This document shows positions 1 to 7,923 of a DNA stretch of 64,000 nt, piece after piece (position 1 is the stretch's first letter; every line of letters starts with the position of its first letter). This DNA is from Streptomyces sp. Je 1-79 (GTDB taxonomy: Bacteria > Actinomycetota > Actinomycetes > Streptomycetales > Streptomycetaceae), in NCBI RefSeq assembly GCF_025195125.1, contig NZ_JAMGSL010000003.1:442362-506361 (forward strand). The letters are read 5' to 3'. The translations under genes and the position numbers were made by a program. A model generated the notes under the pieces. It saw only the letters and a list, made by a program, of their open reading frames with translations, was not told where the DNA came from and made no database searches.

Positions 1-1242
1 GTGCATGTCCGGATGGACTCCAAGCTGGTCGTCGAGCAGATGTCCGGCCGCTGGAAGATCAAGCACCCGGACATGAAGCCGCTCGCGGCGGAGGCGGCCC
101 GGATCTTCCCCGCGCGCCAGGTCCGCTACGAGTGGATCCCGCGCGAGAAGAACAAGCACGCGGACCGTCTGGCGAACGAGGCGATGGACGCGGGCAAGCG
201 GGGCAGGCAGTGGGAGCCTTCGGCGTCCACTGCCGCCCTGGACGCCTCGGCGGCGCGCAGCGCGTCGTCGCCGCCCTCGGGTCCCCAGCCTGCGGAGTGG
301 GACGGACCCCCGGGCGACGCGACGGCGGGCGCGGCCCGCGCACGTGCGGCGCTCGCCGGTACGGGAACGGGTACGCGTCCCGCTACGGCCACGGGCGCCG
401 GGGGTGCCGGCCCCGACGACGGGCTCTTCCCCGCCGACGGGACGATCGCCGCCCAGGCCCGCGCCTCCCTGGCGGCCGCCGCCACGGCCGAGCGCGAGTC
501 CGCGGCGAGCGGTGACTTCGAGGCCGAGGCGGGCGTCCGCGGCCACGAGCCCGAGTCCGCCTCGTCCGCCTCGTCCGCCTCGGCCGTCGGCGCGCGCGGG
601 TGGGGGGCGCCCGACATGGGGGCTCCCGCCACGTTCGTCCTGCTCCGGCACGGAGAGACCGCGCTCACGCCCGAGAAGCGGTTCTCCGGGAGCGGGGGCA
701 CCGACCCCGAGCTGTCCGCCGCCGGACTGCGCCAGGCCGACGCCGTCGCCGCCGCGCTCGCCGCGCGCGGGACGATCCAGGAGATCGTCAGCTCGCCGCT
801 CAAGCGGTGCCGTCAGACCGCCGAGGCCGTCGCCGTCCGGCTCGGACTCGACGTACGGATCGAGGACGGGCTGCGCGAGACCGACTTCGGCGCCTGGGAG
901 GGGCTGACCTTCGCCGAGGTACGGGAGCGGTACGCCGAGGATCTCGACGCCTGGCTCGCCTCGCCCAAGGCCGCCCCGACCGGCGGCGGTGAGAGCTTCG
1001 CGACCGTCGCGCGGCGCGTCTCGGCGACCCGTGACCGGCTGACCGCCGCGTACGCGGGCCGCACCGTCCTCCTCGTCACGCACGTCACACCCGTCAAGAC
1101 CCTGGTGCGGCTGGCCCTCGGCGCACCGCCGGAGTCGCTGTTCCGGATGGAGCTCTCGGCCGCCTCGCTGTCGGCCGTGGCGTACTACGCGGACGGCAAC
1201 GCCTCCGTACGACTCCTGAACGACACCTCGCACCTGAGGTGA
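1..1242 (+). CDS. RNase HI / histidine-phosphatase fusion protein, 5' end outside window
   Basis: The family joins an RNase HI domain, which cuts RNA in RNA-DNA hybrids, to a phosphoglycerate-mutase/CobC-type acid phosphatase; mycobacteria and Streptomyces both have it. The window opens inside the RNase HI part: the first 60 residues hold its distal half, with DSKLVVEQMSGRWKIKH and the HADRLANEA helix that carries the last active-site acidic residue. An Ala/Gly/Ser-rich linker (about 65-200) follows. The phosphatase then shows LLRHGET (about 214-220, nucleophilic His), SSPLKRCRQTAE and a second catalytic His in LVTHVTPVK. The GTG at base 1 is only the first visible codon. The N-terminal catalytic acids, and therefore the true start, must lie upstream. 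A strong hairpin follows the stop codon. Identity is secure; only the extent is unknown. Confidence 0.9.
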   Translation: MHVRMDSKLVVEQMSGRWKIKHPDMKPLAAEAARIFPARQVRYEWIPREKNKHADRLANEAMDAGKRGRQWEPSASTAALDASAARSASSPPSGPQPAEWDGPPGDATAGAARARAALAGTGTGTRPATATGAGGAGPDDGLFPADGTIAAQARASLAAAATAERESAASGDFEAEAGVRGHEPESASSASSASAVGARGWGAPDMGAPATFVLLRHGETALTPEKRFSGSGGTDPELSAAGLRQADAVAAALAARGTIQEIVSSPLKRCRQTAEAVAVRLGLDVRIEDGLRETDFGAWEGLTFAEVRERYAEDLDAWLASPKAAPTGGGESFATVARRVSATRDRLTAAYAGRTVLLVTHVTPVKTLVRLALGAPPESLFRMELSAASLSAVAYYADGNASVRLLNDTSHLR

Positions 1243-1255
1243 GCCGACGGAACCC

Positions 1256-1299
1256 GAGCGGGGGCGGGGCCACGGAAAGCCGTGGACCCGCCCCCGCTC
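1256..1299 (+). terminator. Hairpin terminator after the RNase HI/phosphatase gene
   Basis: Two 20-base arms (1256-1275 and 1280-1299) with one mismatch enclose the loop AAAG. The hairpin begins 13 bases after the stop codon and ends 19 bases before the next start codon. There is no long T tract, as is usual for Streptomyces terminators. Confidence 0.8.
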
Positions 1300-1318
1300 C
1301 CGTAGCACCATCGACCCC

Positions 1319-2146
1319 ATGACCTGGCACATCACCGAGGACGCCGCCGCCTTCCGCGCCGCCGCCCACGACCACTTCGCCGCCGACCCCGCGCGCAACA
1401 CCGTGCTGCTCACCCTCAGCGAAGGCGCGCGCCGCCGGCCCCTCCCCTCCGCGCGGTACGGCTGGTGGACCGAGCCGGACGGCCGGGTGACCGGAGCCTT
1501 CCTCTTCACGCTGCCCCACGAACCCGCGCTCGGCCCGATGCCCGTGGCGGCCGCCCGCGCCCTCGTCCGCGCCCTGCCGGACGCGGCCGAGGTGACGAGC
1601 GTGCGCGGCGAGGCGGAGACGGCCGAGGCGTTCGCCCAGGAGGCCTGGGGCGGGAGCGGGGCGTGGACGACCGCGCGCCGGATGCGGCTCTACCGGCTCG
1701 GCGAACCCACTCCGCCGGACCCCGCGCCGCCGGGCCGGGCGCGGACGGCGGTCGCCGAGGACATCCCGCTCGCCGTGGAGTGGATGCGGCACTTCGCCCG
1801 TGACATCGGCGAGGACGCCGACGTCGACTACGCCCCGAACATCGAGCCCCGCGTCGCCGACGGCCGACTCCACCTCTGGGAGACGGACGACGGACCGGTG
1901 TCCATGGCGAGCGTCTCGCCGGTCGTGGCGGGCCAGGCCCGGGTCTCGCCGGTCTTCACGCCCGCCGGGCTGCGCGGCCGTGGGTACGCGGGCGCCGTCA
2001 CCCACGCGGTCGGCCGGGCGGCCCTGGACGCGGGGGCGGAACAGGTCCTGCTCTTCACGGACCTGGCGAACCCCACGAGCAACGCGCTCTACCGTCGGCT
2101 CGGGTACCGGCCCGTGACCGACCACGTCGGCCTGACCCTCACCTGA
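1319..2146 (+). CDS. GNAT-family N-acetyltransferase
   Basis: A 275-residue acyl-CoA-dependent acetyltransferase of unknown substrate. The C-terminal half carries the GNAT fold: a core strand ending in ARVSPVFTP, the acetyl-CoA pyrophosphate loop LRGRGYAG (about 220-227) and the closing region TSNALYRRLGYRPV. The N-terminal 140 residues are a diverged arm, as in two-lobed GNAT proteins whose first lobe is degenerate. The ATG at 1319 comes right after the preceding terminator and has no clear Shine-Dalgarno sequence, so the transcript may be leaderless. The stop overlaps the convergent aldolase gene by 8 bases. The family is secure, the substrate unknown. Confidence 0.85.
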   Translation: MTWHITEDAAAFRAAAHDHFAADPARNTVLLTLSEGARRRPLPSARYGWWTEPDGRVTGAFLFTLPHEPALGPMPVAAARALVRALPDAAEVTSVRGEAETAEAFAQEAWGGSGAWTTARRMRLYRLGEPTPPDPAPPGRARTAVAEDIPLAVEWMRHFARDIGEDADVDYAPNIEPRVADGRLHLWETDDGPVSMASVSPVVAGQARVSPVFTPAGLRGRGYAGAVTHAVGRAALDAGAEQVLLFTDLANPTSNALYRRLGYRPVTDHVGLTLT

Positions 2147-2786
2147 GGGCCGGCCGGCCGGCCCGCAGCTCCGCCGCCTCGCGCGCCAGCGACTCCACCC
2201 GCGCCCAGTCGCGGGCCGCGAGGGCGTCGGCCGGCAGCATCCACGTACCGCCGACGCAGCCGACGTTCGGCAGCGACAGATACGACGGGGCCGAGCTCAG
2301 GGAGATGCCGCCGGTCGGGCAGAACCGGGCCTGGGGGAGCGGCCCGGAGAGCGACTTCAGATACGGGACGCCGCCCGCCGCCTCCGCCGGGAAGAACTTC
2401 ATCTCGCGCACCCCGCGCTCCAGGAGCGCCACGACCTCCGAGGTGGTCGAGACACCCGGGAGGAAGGGGACGCCCGAGGAGCCCATGGCGTCGAGCAGGC
2501 TCTCCGTCCAGCCGGGGCTCACCAGGAAGCGCGCCCCCGCCCCGACCGCGTCCGCGACGCCGGCCGGCGAGATGACCGTGCCCGCGCCCACGACGGCGTC
2601 CGGTACCTCCGCGGCGATCGCGCGGACGGCGTCGAGCGCGGCGGGCGTCCGCAGGGTCACCTCGATCGCGGGCAGACCGCCCGCGACCAGGGCACGGGCC
2701 AGGGGTACGGCGTCGGCGGCGTCCTCGATCACCACCACCGGGACGACGGGGGCGAGGTCGAGGACGGAGGGCAGCGCGGAGGTCAT
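2139..2786 (-). CDS. eda: 2-keto-3-deoxy-6-phosphogluconate aldolase / 4-hydroxy-2-oxoglutarate aldolase
   Basis: Class I aldolase that splits 2-keto-3-deoxy-6-phosphogluconate into pyruvate and glyceraldehyde 3-phosphate; the family also takes 4-hydroxy-2-oxoglutarate. The 215-residue length is normal. Active-site features are in place: the catalytic Glu in AIEVTLRT, GAGTV for phosphate/pyruvate contact, and the Schiff-base Lys in MKFFPAE, followed by FCPTGGI. The ATG at 2786 gives the family's usual N-terminus (MTSALPSVLDLAPVVPVVVI); longer readings would run into non-homologous sequence. A compound inverted repeat lies 27-60 bases upstream and is the likely operator. The upstream neighbour on the same strand is yaaA, separated by 83 bases, so the two may be read from separate promoters. 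Confidence 0.92.
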   Translation of the reverse strand: MTSALPSVLDLAPVVPVVVIEDAADAVPLARALVAGGLPAIEVTLRTPAALDAVRAIAAEVPDAVVGAGTVISPAGVADAVGAGARFLVSPGWTESLLDAMGSSGVPFLPGVSTTSEVVALLERGVREMKFFPAEAAGGVPYLKSLSGPLPQARFCPTGGISLSSAPSYLSLPNVGCVGGTWMLPADALAARDWARVESLAREAAELRAGRPALR

Positions 2787-2812
2787 GGCCCCATCCTGCC
2801 CGCGTGCCCCAC

Positions 2813-2846
2813 TCTGCGCAACGAGCGTTGCGCAGAATGCAACGCT
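2813..2846 (-). promoter_or_regulatory. Compound operator upstream of eda (three alternating half-sites)
   Basis: Two overlapping perfect dyads share a central half-site. The first has arms TCTGCGCAAC (2813-2822) and GTTGCGCAGA (2827-2836). The second has arms AGCGTTGC (2824-2831) and GCAACGCT (2839-2846). The core GCAACG therefore occurs three times in alternating orientation, ending 27 bases before the eda start codon. This arrangement fits cooperative binding by a dimeric repressor. An IclR- or GntR-type sugar-acid regulator is a guess. Read only as RNA, the first dyad could also end yaaA transcription. Confidence 0.6.
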
Positions 2847-2869
2847 CTGTCTCTGCTCCGGTCCGGCTC

Positions 2870-3634
2870 CTAGTGGATCTCGTCCACCAGCACGTCCAGG
2901 GCCCCCGCCTTCCCCTCCTCCACCACGTACTTCAGATCCCGCAGCGCCTCCACCAGCTCCACCGGATCCTTCGGGGCCGCGCCCGCCTCCAGCAGACTGC
3001 GTACGATCCGGCCCTTCGTCGCCTTGTTGAAGTGGCTGACCACCTTCCGCGTCGGCGCGTGCAGGACCCGCACCGTCGCCGTCCGCGCCGCCACCTCGCC
3101 CTTCGGCTTCCACGCCGACGCGTACGCCGACGACCGCAGGTCGAGGACGAGCCCGTCCCCCGCGGCCTCCGGCATGACGGTCGCCATCGCGCCCCGCCAG
3201 TGCGCGCCCAGAGCCCCGATCCCGGGCAGTTTGACGCCCATCGAGCAGCGGTACGACGGGATCCGGTCGTCCACCCGTACCGCGCCCCACAGCCCCGAGA
3301 ACACCAGCAGCGAGGCCCGCGCCCGCTTCCGGGCCGCCGTGTCCAGCGTGGCCAGGCCCAGCGCGTCGTACAGCACCCCGGTGTAGATCTCGCCGGCCGG
3401 CCGGGCGCCCGCCGTCCGCAGCTCCGTGTTCTTGGCGATCTCGCCACGCAGCCCCTCGCTCAGGCCGAGCACCTCGCGCGCCTTCTCCTCGTCGGCGACG
3501 CAGAGCTCGACCAGCTCGTCCAGGACCGCCGCCCGGGCCTCGGCCAGGCCCGGCAGCGACAGGGACTCCGGCTTGAGCGGCGCCCCACGCCCCGACGCGG
3601 CCTTACCCTCCGACGGCGGCAACAGCACGAGCAC
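2870..3634 (-). CDS. yaaA: Peroxide stress protein YaaA (DUF328 family)
   Basis: A 254-residue member of the YaaA/UPF0246 family. The E. coli protein lowers free intracellular iron during peroxide stress and binds DNA. Family landmarks are the N-terminal LVLLPPSEGK, the central LVFSGLWGAVRVDDRIPSYR with MGVKLPG, and the C-terminal VVSHFNKATKGR. The start was placed at the GTG at 3634 because GAAGGAG stands 6-8 bases before it and the protein then begins exactly at the conserved strand; an upstream ATG in the same frame adds 38 unrelated residues. It reads toward eda with an 83-base gap holding the eda operator. The upstream side faces the divergent ribonuclease gene about 100 bases away. Confidence 0.88.
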   Translation of the reverse strand: MLVLLPPSEGKAASGRGAPLKPESLSLPGLAEARAAVLDELVELCVADEEKAREVLGLSEGLRGEIAKNTELRTAGARPAGEIYTGVLYDALGLATLDTAARKRARASLLVFSGLWGAVRVDDRIPSYRCSMGVKLPGIGALGAHWRGAMATVMPEAAGDGLVLDLRSSAYASAWKPKGEVAARTATVRVLHAPTRKVVSHFNKATKGRIVRSLLEAGAAPKDPVELVEALRDLKYVVEEGKAGALDVLVDEIH

Positions 3635-3731
3635 GGTGGTTCTCCTTCGTACGTTCAGGGGCTGGGGGTGCGGCCCCAGAGCGTTCAGCCTACAAAGTGC
3701 CGGGCCCCGCCCCCCGCCATACGCTCGGTCC

Positions 3732-5174
3732 ATGCCCCGCCGCCACATTCACGTGACCGGCGCAGCCGAGGCTCCGCTGCGGGCCGCCCTGCGCGCACTC
3801 CGTACCGAGCTCGCGATCCCCGACACGTTCCCGCCGGCCGTCCTCGCCGAGGCCGAGGCGGCGGCCAAGGCCCCGCGCCTGCCCGGCCGGGACGCCACCG
3901 ACATCCCCTTCTTCACGATCGACCCGCCGACCTCCACCGACCTCGACCAGGCCATGCACCTGGCCCGCCGCGCCGACGGCGGCTACCGCGTCCACTACGC
4001 CATCGCCGACGTGGCCGCGTTCGTCGCCCCCGGCTCCGCCCTCGACGCGGAGGCCCACCGCCGCGTCCTCACCCTCTACTTCCCCGACAGCAAGGTCCCC
4101 CTCCACCCCGAAGTGCTCTCCCAGGGCGCCGCCAGCCTTCTGCCCGGCGAGCCCCGGCCCGCACTGCTCTGGCGGATCGACCTCGACGCCGAGGGCCGCC
4201 GCGTCGCCACCGACGTGCGCCGCGCCCTCGTCCGCAGCCGCGCAAAACTCGACTACGCCGGCGTACAGGCACAGATCGACTCCGGTACGGCCGAGGAGCC
4301 GCTCGCCCTGCTCAAGGTCGTCGGAGAGCTCCGCGAGGCCCTCGAAACGGAACGCGGCGGGATCTCCCTCAAGGTGCCCGACCAGGAGATCGTCGAGGAG
4401 AACCACACGTACGCCCTGGGCTACCGCGCCCCACTGCCGGCCGACGGCTGGAACGCCCAGATCTCCCTGCTGACCGGAATGGCCGCCGCCGACCTCATGA
4501 CCGCCGCCGGCACCGGGATCCTGCGCACGCTCCCCACCGCGCCCGTCGGCGAGGTCGCCCGACTGCGGCGCTCCGCGCACGCCCTGGGCGTCGACTGGCC
4601 GCACCACGTCTCGTACGCGGACGTCGTCCGCGCCGCCGACCCCGCCGACCCCCGCCAGGCCGCCTTCCTCCAGGAGTGCACGACCCTGCTGCGCGGCGCC
4701 GGCTACACGGTCTTCACCGACGGCAGCGTCCCGACGCCCGCCGTCCACGCCGCCGTGGCCGACGAGTACACCCACTGCACCGCGCCGCTGCGCCGGCTCG
4801 TCGACCGGTACGCGGGCGAGCTGTGCGTGGCGGCCGTGGCGGGCCAGGAGCCACCGGAGTGGGTACGGGCAGCGCTCCCCGCCCTCCCCGACGAGATGGC
4901 GACGGGCTCGCGGCGCGCGAACACCATCGAGCGCGAGTCCGTCGACATCGTCGAGGCGGCGCTGCTCTCCGCGCGGGTCGGCGAGATCTTCGACGCGTAC
5001 GTGATCGACGTGAAGGACCGTGAACCCGCCGTCGGGACCGTCCACCTGGACGACCCCGCGGTGGTCGCCCGGATCGAGGGCGGCACCGCCGAGCTGCCGC
5101 TCGGGGAGTGGCTGAGGGTCCGGCTCACGCAGGCGGACCCGATGTCGGCGAAGGTCCGGTTCGCTCCCGCGTGA
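3732..5174 (+). CDS. RNB-domain ribonuclease (RNase II/R family)
   Basis: A 480-residue 3'-to-5' exoribonuclease of the RNB superfamily, which degrades single-stranded RNA. The catalytic acidic cluster is visible in DIPFFTIDPPTSTDLDQAMH (about 58-77), and the RNB barrel continues through HYAIADVAAFV and LYFPDSKVPLHPEVLS to the conserved EYTHCTAPLRRLVDRY (about 345-360). It is shorter than classical RNase R and has no obvious N-terminal cold-shock pair or C-terminal S1 domain, so it is the compact actinobacterial type. The ATG at 3732 begins MPRRHIHVTG; no good Shine-Dalgarno is present. The last 50 bases overlap the 3' end of the convergent membrane-protein gene, so the two mRNAs are antisense to each other there. 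Confidence 0.9.
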   Translation: MPRRHIHVTGAAEAPLRAALRALRTELAIPDTFPPAVLAEAEAAAKAPRLPGRDATDIPFFTIDPPTSTDLDQAMHLARRADGGYRVHYAIADVAAFVAPGSALDAEAHRRVLTLYFPDSKVPLHPEVLSQGAASLLPGEPRPALLWRIDLDAEGRRVATDVRRALVRSRAKLDYAGVQAQIDSGTAEEPLALLKVVGELREALETERGGISLKVPDQEIVEENHTYALGYRAPLPADGWNAQISLLTGMAAADLMTAAGTGILRTLPTAPVGEVARLRRSAHALGVDWPHHVSYADVVRAADPADPRQAAFLQECTTLLRGAGYTVFTDGSVPTPAVHAAVADEYTHCTAPLRRLVDRYAGELCVAAVAGQEPPEWVRAALPALPDEMATGSRRANTIERESVDIVEAALLSARVGEIFDAYVIDVKDREPAVGTVHLDDPAVVARIEGGTAELPLGEWLRVRLTQADPMSAKVRFAPA

Positions 5175-6012
5175 CCGCGGTCGGGGCCGCGGTGGGGGCC
5201 GAGGCCGGGTGGGCCGTGTCCCCCGCGACCGCCGCCAGCGCGCGGTACAGCGCCCGCGCGTCGTCGGCGTGGCAGCGCACGATCCGTACCGGCCGGGGAG
5301 CGCCGAGGAACCGGGGCGCGTCGACCGGTTCGGTCAGCTCGACGGTCACGGAGGTCTGCGAGCCGACGGCGAGGTTCAGCTCCCCTTCCGTCTTCTCGTG
5401 GGAGAAGAGCAGCTCGTGCCGGACGGCGGCGATCCGGTCGAGCGGGATACGGAGGTCGACGTGCGCGGCCTGCCGCAGCCGGAGCGCCTCGGACGTGAGG
5501 ACGTGCGGCCGGGTCACCGAGGCGGCGTGCAGCCCGATGACGAACAGCACCGTGTACACGTCCAGGACCAGCACGATCGCGTGGACCACGGGCCAGTCGG
5601 CGAGCAGGTACGACATCCCGACGGTCTCGACGAGGCAGACGAACGCGAAGCCGTACATGAGGGCGGCCTGGTCACGGGCGTGCGGGTACACCCGGTCGCC
5701 GGGGCGTACCCCGTGGCGGCGCCGGGCGACCCACAGGGCGAGGCTCCCCATCAGCCGCAGCTCGTGTCCGACGAGCCGCAGCACGGGCTCGGGCACCAGC
5801 TCCCCGAGGGCGTTCCGCGCGGAGAGCCCGCGCCGCCGGAGGAGTACGTACGTCACGAGTCCGGCGAGGGCGAGCAGCAGGGTGACGGCCTCGGCGGCGA
5901 GGAGGGCGGGCGCGGGTATCCGTACGCCGGCGACGAGGCAGACGACGAGGACGGCCTCGGCGGGCAGGGCGGCGTAGGCGACCCCGCGCAGGAGGCGGAC
6001 GAGGGTGGTCAT
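5125..6012 (-). CDS. Integral membrane protein cotranscribed with a MerR regulator
   Basis: A 295-residue protein of unknown function. Two hydrophobic segments lie near the N-terminus (about 8-32 and 36-58). Two or three more lie between about 85 and 165, including ALMYGFAFVCLVETVG and VVHAIVLVLDVYTVLFVIGL. A soluble C-terminal domain of about 120 residues follows, ending in a Pro/Ala/Thr-rich tail. Its ATG overlaps the stop of the MerR gene in an ATGA, so the two are translationally coupled and this is the natural candidate target of that regulator. The 3' end overlaps the convergent ribonuclease gene by 50 bases. I do not recognise the family; a substrate or stress-linked membrane role is only inferred from the operon. 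Confidence 0.8.
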   Translation of the reverse strand: MTTLVRLLRGVAYAALPAEAVLVVCLVAGVRIPAPALLAAEAVTLLLALAGLVTYVLLRRRGLSARNALGELVPEPVLRLVGHELRLMGSLALWVARRRHGVRPGDRVYPHARDQAALMYGFAFVCLVETVGMSYLLADWPVVHAIVLVLDVYTVLFVIGLHAASVTRPHVLTSEALRLRQAAHVDLRIPLDRIAAVRHELLFSHEKTEGELNLAVGSQTSVTVELTEPVDAPRFLGAPRPVRIVRCHADDARALYRALAAVAGDTAHPASAPTAAPTAVTRERTGPSPTSGPPA

Positions 6013-6776
6013 CGGGTCCGTTCCTGGAGCAGGCGGAGGGCGTGGTGGACGGCGGCGGTCTGGGCGGGCGAGAAGTCGCCGAAGAAGGCCTCGGCGATCC
6101 GCCCCTGGGGCAGGCCGCCCTGCTCGCCGATCTGCACCCCCAACGAGTCCGGAAGACAGTCGGCGAGGGCCCGGCCCGCCTCGGCCACGCGGGGGTCGTC
6201 CACGCCCGCGTCGGCGAGGGCGTCGAGGCGCGCGTACACGTCGTGGGCGCGGGCGACGGCCTGCGGGTCCGTGGTCATGGTGCGCATCGCGCCGATCAGG
6301 TCGGCCCGCTCCTCGTCCGGCGCCACGGTGTCGAGGAGGGCGAGGATCTCGCGGTCCTTGGCGGCCATGGGGGACTCCGGGACCTCGCCCAGTCCGGCGA
6401 ACAGGTCGGCCAGGTCGGCCGAGACGGGTCCCTCGGCGGGCAGCCGCCCGGCCCGCGCCTCCCCGAGCAGCTCCGTGAGCCGCGCCCGCCGCTCGCGGAT
6501 CACCGCCTCCTGCCGTCCGAGATCGGCGTCCAGCTCTTCCAGCACCTCCACGAGCTCCCGTCCCTCGTCGTCGGCGAGCACGTCCCGCACCTCGTCGAGG
6601 CCGAGCCCGAGCTCGGCGAGCCGCCGGATCCGGGCGAGCAGGACGGCGTCCCGGATGCCGTACTCGCGGTAGCCGTTGGCCCGCCGTACGGGCTCGGGAA
6701 GCAGCCCGAGGTGGTGGTAGTGCCGCACGGCCCGCGGGGTGATCCCCACGAGGGCGGCGATCTCGCCGATTCGCAT
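6009..6776 (-). CDS. MerR-family transcriptional regulator
   Basis: A 255-residue regulator. The N-terminal winged helix is typical MerR: MRIGEIAALVGITPRAVRHY, then GLLPEPVRRANGYREYG and a dimerisation coiled coil (about 75-115). The 140-residue C-terminal domain is helical, lacks conserved metal-binding Cys residues and is therefore more likely to sense an organic ligand, as in TipA/BmrR-like regulators. Its own promoter shows the MerR signature of a 19-base spacer with a dyad between -35 and -10, so self-regulation is expected. The -10 ends only 6 bases before the ATG, which implies a leaderless mRNA. The stop codon overlaps the start of the downstream membrane-protein gene. Confidence 0.9.
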   Translation of the reverse strand: MRIGEIAALVGITPRAVRHYHHLGLLPEPVRRANGYREYGIRDAVLLARIRRLAELGLGLDEVRDVLADDEGRELVEVLEELDADLGRQEAVIRERRARLTELLGEARAGRLPAEGPVSADLADLFAGLGEVPESPMAAKDREILALLDTVAPDEERADLIGAMRTMTTDPQAVARAHDVYARLDALADAGVDDPRVAEAGRALADCLPDSLGVQIGEQGGLPQGRIAEAFFGDFSPAQTAAVHHALRLLQERTR

Positions 6777-6782
6777 GAGCCC

Positions 6783-6813
6783 AGTACAGACCCTGACGTC
6801 GCGACAAGGTCAA
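6783..6813 (-). promoter_or_regulatory. MerR-type promoter with 19-base spacer and operator
   Basis: On the minus strand TTGACC (6813-6808) and TGTACT (6788-6783) are separated by exactly 19 bases, the long spacer that MerR proteins correct by twisting DNA. Inside it, GACCTTG and CAGGGTC form an imperfect dyad (6 of 7 paired). Six bases separate the -10 from the ATG at 6776, so transcription probably starts at the start codon itself. Confidence 0.75.
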
Positions 6814-6847
6814 GCGGGCACGGCGCGACGGGTAGCATGGTCGGCAC

Positions 6848-7260
6848 GGCAGACGAGCCGGGCGGGCGGCCGCGTGGGGATCCTCGGATCCTCCCGAGGA
6901 ACGTCCGGGCTCCACAGGGCAGGGTGGTGGCTAACGGCCACCCGGGGTGACCCGCGGGACAGTGCCACAGAGAACAGACCGCCGGGGACCTCGGTCCTCG
7001 GTAAGGGTGAAACGGTGGTGTAAGAGACCACCAGCGCCTGAGGTGACTCAGGCGGCTAGGTAAACCCCACCCGGAGCAAGGTCAAGAGGGGCCGCTTGGC
7101 GACAGGCGGCTCTGCGCGAACGCTTGAGGGCTGCCCGCCCGAGTTCGCGGGTAGACCGCACGAGACCGGCGGCAACGCCGGTCCTAGATGGATGGCCGTC
7201 ACCCCGACGACCGCGAGGTCCCGGGGCACAGAACCCGGCGTACAGCCCGACTCGTCTGCC
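6848..7260 (+). ncRNA. rnpB: RNase P RNA (M1-like, type A)
   Basis: The catalytic RNA of ribonuclease P, which removes 5' leaders from pre-tRNAs. Diagnostic conserved stretches are present: GAGGAACGTCCGGGCTCCAC near 6897-6916, CAGTGCCACAGAGAACAGAC near 6961, AAGGGTGAAACGGTGGTGTA near 7003, AGATGGATGGCCGTC near 7187 and the distal ACAGAACCCGGCGTACAGCC. The ends were set by pairing GGCAGACGAG (6848-6857) with CTCGTCTGCC (7251-7260) as helix P1; the mature ends may differ by a few bases. A hairpin terminator follows at once. The promoter must lie in the short divergent region shared with the MerR gene; TAGCAT at 6833-6838 is a reasonable -10. Confidence 0.97.
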
Positions 7261-7262
7261 TC

Positions 7263-7300
7263 AGCCGCCCTGACCTGGGGTTTCCCCGGCCAGGGCGGCT
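7263..7300 (+). terminator. rnpB terminator
   Basis: Perfect 10-base arms AGCCGCCCTG (7263-7272) and CAGGGCGGCT (7291-7300) with a smaller inner pairing of GGGG with CCCC. They are followed by CTTTAT and start directly after helix P1. Confidence 0.85.
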
Positions 7301-7359
7301 CTTTATGTGGCCGTTCTCCGGGGCGGACGGATTCCTGGTCGGCCCTCGCGGGCGCGGTG

Positions 7360-7896
7360 TCACTCGTCCTCGTCGTCCTCGTCGTCCTTGAGGTGGTCGG
7401 GGTCGAGGTAGTCGACCAGGCGTTCGTCGACCGGCATGCCGGTCTCGTCCTCGTCGATGAGCATCCGGCGCAGGATGTTGAGCGGGTAGAAGCCCTCGTA
7501 CGGACCCGCGTCGGGGAAGGCGACGCTGGGGGTGTCGAGGGCCGGTGTGTCGGCGGGGTCGAACAGCGGCGGGTACGTGCCGTCGTCGAGGGGCTCGGGC
7601 GTGTACTGCCACACCATCCCGTGCTCGCGGCACATCATCTCGCCGACGTACCAGACCGCGCCCTGCACGAAATCGTCACGCCGTCGCCGGGAGTCGATCT
7701 CCTCGGAGCTGTCGAACGTCTCGCGGATCAGGTCGTCGAGGATGTCGAGCGAGGCCGGGGTGAAGTCGAACCGGTCGGCTCCGCCGGTGCTCTCGGCCCA
7801 CTGCGGGAACGCGGCCTGTCGTTCGGTCAGCCACTCCAGAAGCTCCGGGTGGTCTGCCGGATCGCCGGCCGGACGGATGTCGGTGTGGTCGCTCAT
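7360..7896 (-). CDS. Acidic protein of unknown function, divergent from the surface-protein gene
   Basis: A 178-residue soluble protein with no family I recognise. It has no signal peptide or membrane segment. It is rich in Asp and Glu, ends in the acidic tail HLKDDEDDEDE, and has a central region with several aromatic residues and Cys (FVQGAVWYVGEMMCREHGMV). The start at 7896 (MSDHTDIRPAG) was preferred over an upstream reading that extends into the promoter region. Only TGAGCGG precedes it, and TAGCGT stands 7 bases before the ATG, so a leaderless start is possible. It shares a 196-base divergent promoter region with the large LAXTG surface protein. Any functional link between the two is inference. 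Confidence 0.75.
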   Translation of the reverse strand: MSDHTDIRPAGDPADHPELLEWLTERQAAFPQWAESTGGADRFDFTPASLDILDDLIRETFDSSEEIDSRRRRDDFVQGAVWYVGEMMCREHGMVWQYTPEPLDDGTYPPLFDPADTPALDTPSVAFPDAGPYEGFYPLNILRRMLIDEDETGMPVDERLVDYLDPDHLKDDEDDEDE

Positions 7897-7923
7897 GCCG
7901 CTCACGCTAGCGCGCGAATGTGA

